Assembly (NCBI RefSeq): GCF_000237925.1
Contig: NW_017385987.1
Coordinates: forward strand, 1,054,001-1,118,000
Length of the DNA: 64,000 nt
Source: Schistosoma mansoni
Lineage: Eukaryota; Platyhelminthes; Trematoda; Strigeidida; Schistosomatidae
Direction of reading: 5' to 3'
Shown in pieces: positions 59,709 through 64,000 of this stretch; within the stretch, counting starts at the first letter, position 1, and each line of letters starts with the position of its first letter. The position numbers and the translations under genes are program-made. The notes under the pieces are model-generated. The model saw only the letters and a list, made by a program, of their open reading frames with translations, did not search any database and had not been told where the DNA came from.

Positions 59709-62700
59709 TTAGCTAGTTCTCTAAATTTGCTTTTCTAAGATACTTTAATTTTCTACACTAATGAAAAACACTACAACCAAACCAGTTCTGCAATTTCATC
59801 GGTAAAGGTTGTTCTGTTTAAGGTACACCTAACTGACGTGCTTATTTTCACTCGTTAAACTAAATGACACTGAACAAATGAACGTAGATATATTGAAACG
59901 TTATTAATCACTGAATATATTGGATAATACATCTTTCCATAAAAACAAAATTTGTGTGTGCACAATACTCATAAAAGAACTTTCGTCTAAATCTAAACGA
60001 ATAGTATCATAGCAATTGAGCAACAAGTTAATGAAAGGCATTAGGGAGGAATATATATATATATATATAATCTGGTCCACATCGGTATTTCTTTAAATTG
60101 TGTATTTGTAAGCGCTGAGACAGCTGTTTATTATACATTGTACTATATTCATGATGACTTTTTTAGATTTATAGGGCTTGTCCGACGTGTTGTATAAATA
60201 TTTTGCTTTACGGATCACTCGACATGATTTTAAACCATTCATCTCACCATGTTACTTCACTTTACCCTTAAAATACGAGATAAAGTGGACGTAGTCATAT
60301 TATTTTCTCAGTGAACCTCATGTTGAGATTTATTTATAAATCTTCTTTTCTCTACTGGTTGTGTTTTTGATTAAAACATAGTTCGTTCTATCGATATGAT
60401 CATCTTACAAAGTTCACTGATTCAATAATATCTTTGCATTATTTTTAGGGGCTTGAAAGACAGCTAATCACGCCGAGCTTTTCGAACTATTGATTGAACT
60501 GTGAGAAACTGTAAGCCTTAATAATAATAATAAACTATGTTCATAATAAATATCATGTTTATTTAAAGTGTTCAGGGGACTTTTATAATGACCTGGTTAG
60601 AATTTATGTATTAATAAATATTTTTGACTGAACACGAGCAAGTATTAAACTGTACATGATCCAAGTGAAGCTAATAACATATATCGTTTCATAAAATAAG
60701 CCTGTAGGCCCTTACAACATAAAGTGATATTATCTTGATGGGGAGTACATAGAAGCAAATAGTCCTTACTTTACTTCTGTAATAAATAACTTGAGTTATT
60801 ACGTAGGAAAGAAAAGTTGACAAGTCATATAAACTAGTTTATTGGCTTCTGAATAGATCATCTATTGAGCTTCAGATTTAATGATCTGCAAAAATACTGA
60901 CTGTTATTATAGCTAGAAAATAACTCGCTAAAATTTTAAAATATTGATATATTTGTGTATATCTAAATACATTGTTCAGATTGCTTCAAATGTGTAGAAT
61001 ATGGTTATGAAATTACTAGTCTGTTTATAATTCATTATTAGACAAATAAATTCTTAAATATTCTGTCAGTAAATTTGAATCTCTGAGATTATTTCAAATA
61101 TAAGTTTGACAAATAATGTCTTCTCTATACTCAGTGCCTAATTTCTGTCAGACTATTAATTCTAATATTGACGAATATTCATGTAAAGTAATCTTCTATG
61201 ATGAATATGTAAACATCAAGAAGACATTGAGTAATGAGAATTTATTTGGTATGTTTTGAGATATGCATTCAAATATTATATGTTGAAGCTGTAAGTTATA
61301 ATTCTAGGAATCAAATCACTCGCTTTTAAACTTACGATTCTAGAATATATCTGTACTGTTTAATATGTAGAAGCGATTAGTTATACTCTACATAGTAACT
61401 CTTCATAGTTTGCCAAGATAAGAATAGTGTGGATTAGAAAATATTGTGTTTATATTCTTATCTACCTTGCTACTAAATCATAACTACGTTATTATATAAA
61501 ATGTTGATAATTTTTCTGATAATTACAGTTCATTTTAAAGACAACTGTCAGTGATTAAAATTAACCAAAAATTCTGAAGGTACTCTAGATATGAGAAACA
61601 ATCGAACAAAACTGGTTTCCATATACCTCAGGATAATAATACCCCAAAGCTAAACAAGGGAGACGACAGCAGTTAGAAGCAATAATATATTTGAACGCAG
61701 TTAGAGATAGATAATGAGCCCGTTAAGTTAACTACCTAGAAGATGAGAGACATCTGCTAGGTTCTAATGAGATATGACCAAGCAAGTTGATCATAAGTTT
61801 TCAGCTATTAATGTTCATCTAAACCAATAAAGTTGATATTACTTTCAAATGTCAATGAATCTATCTATTTCGGTGGGTTATTTTACACTACAAATTATTA
61901 AGAACCAGAAAAAAATAAATGAGTGTTTTACTCGAATACGATACGTTTCAGCAATTATTCAGAATCATCTGCTACTAACTAGTTCTTTAAATCAAATCAT
62001 CTTGATAAACCACAATTAATTTGTAGCTACAACACGTAAAACTACTCTGTTTAATAGATTTAAAATTGTATAGTCTAGAATCTGATCACTAAATCAACCA
62101 TTTGATTTGATGACGACGTATAGTATCAAACTTCATTTACCGAGTTATGAAATCAAAAGTTTTTATTGTTTATCGCCTATGTAACATGATGCCCCATGAA
62201 TAGTAACTTAACGATATTCATTGTAACAATTAATAATTACTCAATACAATCAATTTTGTATCTGGGATACGGACAATGACTGGTATACTGTTTAAGTGTC
62301 TAACACAAACTTCTTCACATGAAGATATTGTTCTCATCAATTCTATTTAATTATTGAATAAAATAAAATGATTGTATTCAAATGATTATTATTGTTGTAG
62401 CCAAATATGATTCAATTTTAAAATGATAATTATGAGGTCAGGCTCACCCTATCTCATCCATTCTCTTTATGAAATGAAGTGACATTCTCTTATTTTCTTT
62501 ATGACTATCAATCCTAAAATGTGATCAGTTAGACCATTATTTAATGATATAGATAGTATAATAAGAATAAGAATGATGAAGGAAAATGTAGAAATGTGCT
62601 AATGGTATACAATTCACACGCCAATATGACATAGTTTTACGTATGATTATTCTGTTCATTTTCTATTCAAAGAGAAAGAATGGGAAAAAATACAATTATG

Positions 62701-64000
62701 ACATTTGCCATTAATTTAATGTTTATATAAATAATTCACCCAAAAAACACAATGGAAACCAAATGATTAGATGAATAATATTGAAATTTTTATAATGTTC
62801 ATGATCAGCCAAATGGTCATGATAACATTACCTCAGCATATATCACGCCAATTAACATTTAACTAATACAAATGAATTAATTAAAGGTCAATTTTAACAT
62901 GACACATGAGTTAATATCTAGTTTCATTGTGAACAATACAATTAGTTAATCTTTTCATAATAACTCTGATATGTAGTCAAATAATAAAAAAAAACGATAT
63001 TTAGATTTAGTATGACAGAATATAACAACACTGATGCGTTATACATTCAAATAGTTTCTAAACATCCAGTCAGTTATGAATAAATAAGACGAAATACTGT
63101 ATTTATGAGAGAATGATTGTTGGGGAAAGCAAGATAATGTAATAGGGATATGTGGGGGTTGTTAAGAAGCAGCGCAATATGTATTATTGAAGTCAGCATC
63201 TCATATTGAGTGTCTGTGGGATTATTGGTTTCAGGGATTTAACTGCCACTAAAAAGCTTAATAAGCTTGACTGTCGAATGATAACAAACGAACAGTATTT
63301 ATGGCTTAAGGCGTTTTTTCTGGTGAGTGTTTCTTAAGCAATGTTCTTTCTTACAGAATAGGGTTGTTAACTCTATCCCCGATCCTGTTCGTTTATCCTG
63401 GTTTGTGATCGGCAGTAAACTTAGAAGGGCTCCAGGCAGACTTCAGAGTATATACATACGTATGTATTTCGAATGACTGAAACTGTGATAAACTGAATCC
63501 AGATATATATCTTATCTTAACATTAACCTGAAAATATAAATATTCCTTTAAAAGGGAAGATTTAATAATTATTTTTTAGAATCTTTTCTATACAAATCTC
63601 AAATACATCATAAATTTAATCGTACAAAAAATAAACAAGCATATGGTTTCCTATTTTATGTAGAATATTTAAAAAATATGATCAAAAGTTACAATCTACC
63701 ATATTCCAACTAGATTATATCAAAGAAGGACAAAGTATTATTCGTTTCAAAGCCTGATGATAAACATTGGATTGTTGTTTCCATAGATAAATAAATCAAA
63801 AAAAAATCTAGAAAAGTTTATAAATTGTATAAGCTTGACAAATGATAAGTGTAAGGATCAAAAATTAAATCCTAACATTCTTAAGTAGTTCCATACTGGG
63901 ACGAAATAACTGCTAAATATTTCTTAATTCTCATCATCTATCGGACTGATACAAAAACGTGATGATAAGTATCATCAGTGTTTATGTTTTAAATATTCTT
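59709..64000. other. AT-rich intergenic, no supported gene
   Basis: Long featureless stretch apart from the (AT)n run. 63120-63450 is less AT-rich and may be a transposon relic, but no motif supports a name. Confidence 0.45.
60051..60069. repeat. (AT)n microsatellite
   Basis: About nine AT units. Confidence 0.9.

Overview
The window is AT-rich, intron-bearing animal DNA. It almost certainly comes from a blood fluke (Schistosoma). The strongest evidence is several copies of the tRNA-derived, hammerhead-ribozyme repeat known from schistosomes as the S-alpha (Smα) satellite/SINE. RTE-like non-LTR retrotransposon tails ending in (TAAG)n also fit. I cannot assign a species.

Only one cellular gene is convincingly visible. 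It is a four-exon minus-strand gene (46944..51377) for a Hairy/Enhancer-of-split-like bHLH repressor of about 470 residues. The bHLH is assembled from exons 1-3, and exon 4 encodes a long Ser/Thr/Asn-rich tail ending in a WRPY-type Groucho motif. All inferred splice sites are GT-AG and phase-consistent. Upstream of the ATG lie HES-type binding sites (CACGTG and CACGCG) and a CCAAT box. The rest of the window has no gene I can support.

Repeats fill much of the remainder. Family A (S-alpha-like) occurs at about 5.6, 11.4-11.9, 15.7-16.1, 22.0-22.6, 36.1, 52.0-52.5 and 59.3-59.7 kb. Family B, a second tRNA-derived repeat, has more than 20 full, partial or eroded copies. Both families have the same order: Pol III A/B boxes, then a type I hammerhead, then a tail. 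In both, units are very often arranged head-to-head as long inverted repeats, so one locus carries two oppositely oriented ribozymes. The best family B locus (44365..45112) has a perfect 13-bp target-site duplication. All three 200-N assembly gaps lie inside such palindromes.

Non-LTR fragments are at 7.4-7.9, 10.8-11.2, 14.96-15.02, 35.1-35.3, 41.3-42.1 (RTE-like) and 56.5-57.4 kb (a different lineage, flanked by an unusually long 71-bp duplication). A third tRNA-like family (C, about 6.8, 32.9, 44.1 and 54.1 kb) and a weak fourth pair (D, 34.6 and 36.8 kb) are also visible.

The most interesting points are the palindromic double-hammerhead architecture shared by two families, and a complete sense-oriented hammerhead inside intron 1 of the HES-like gene.
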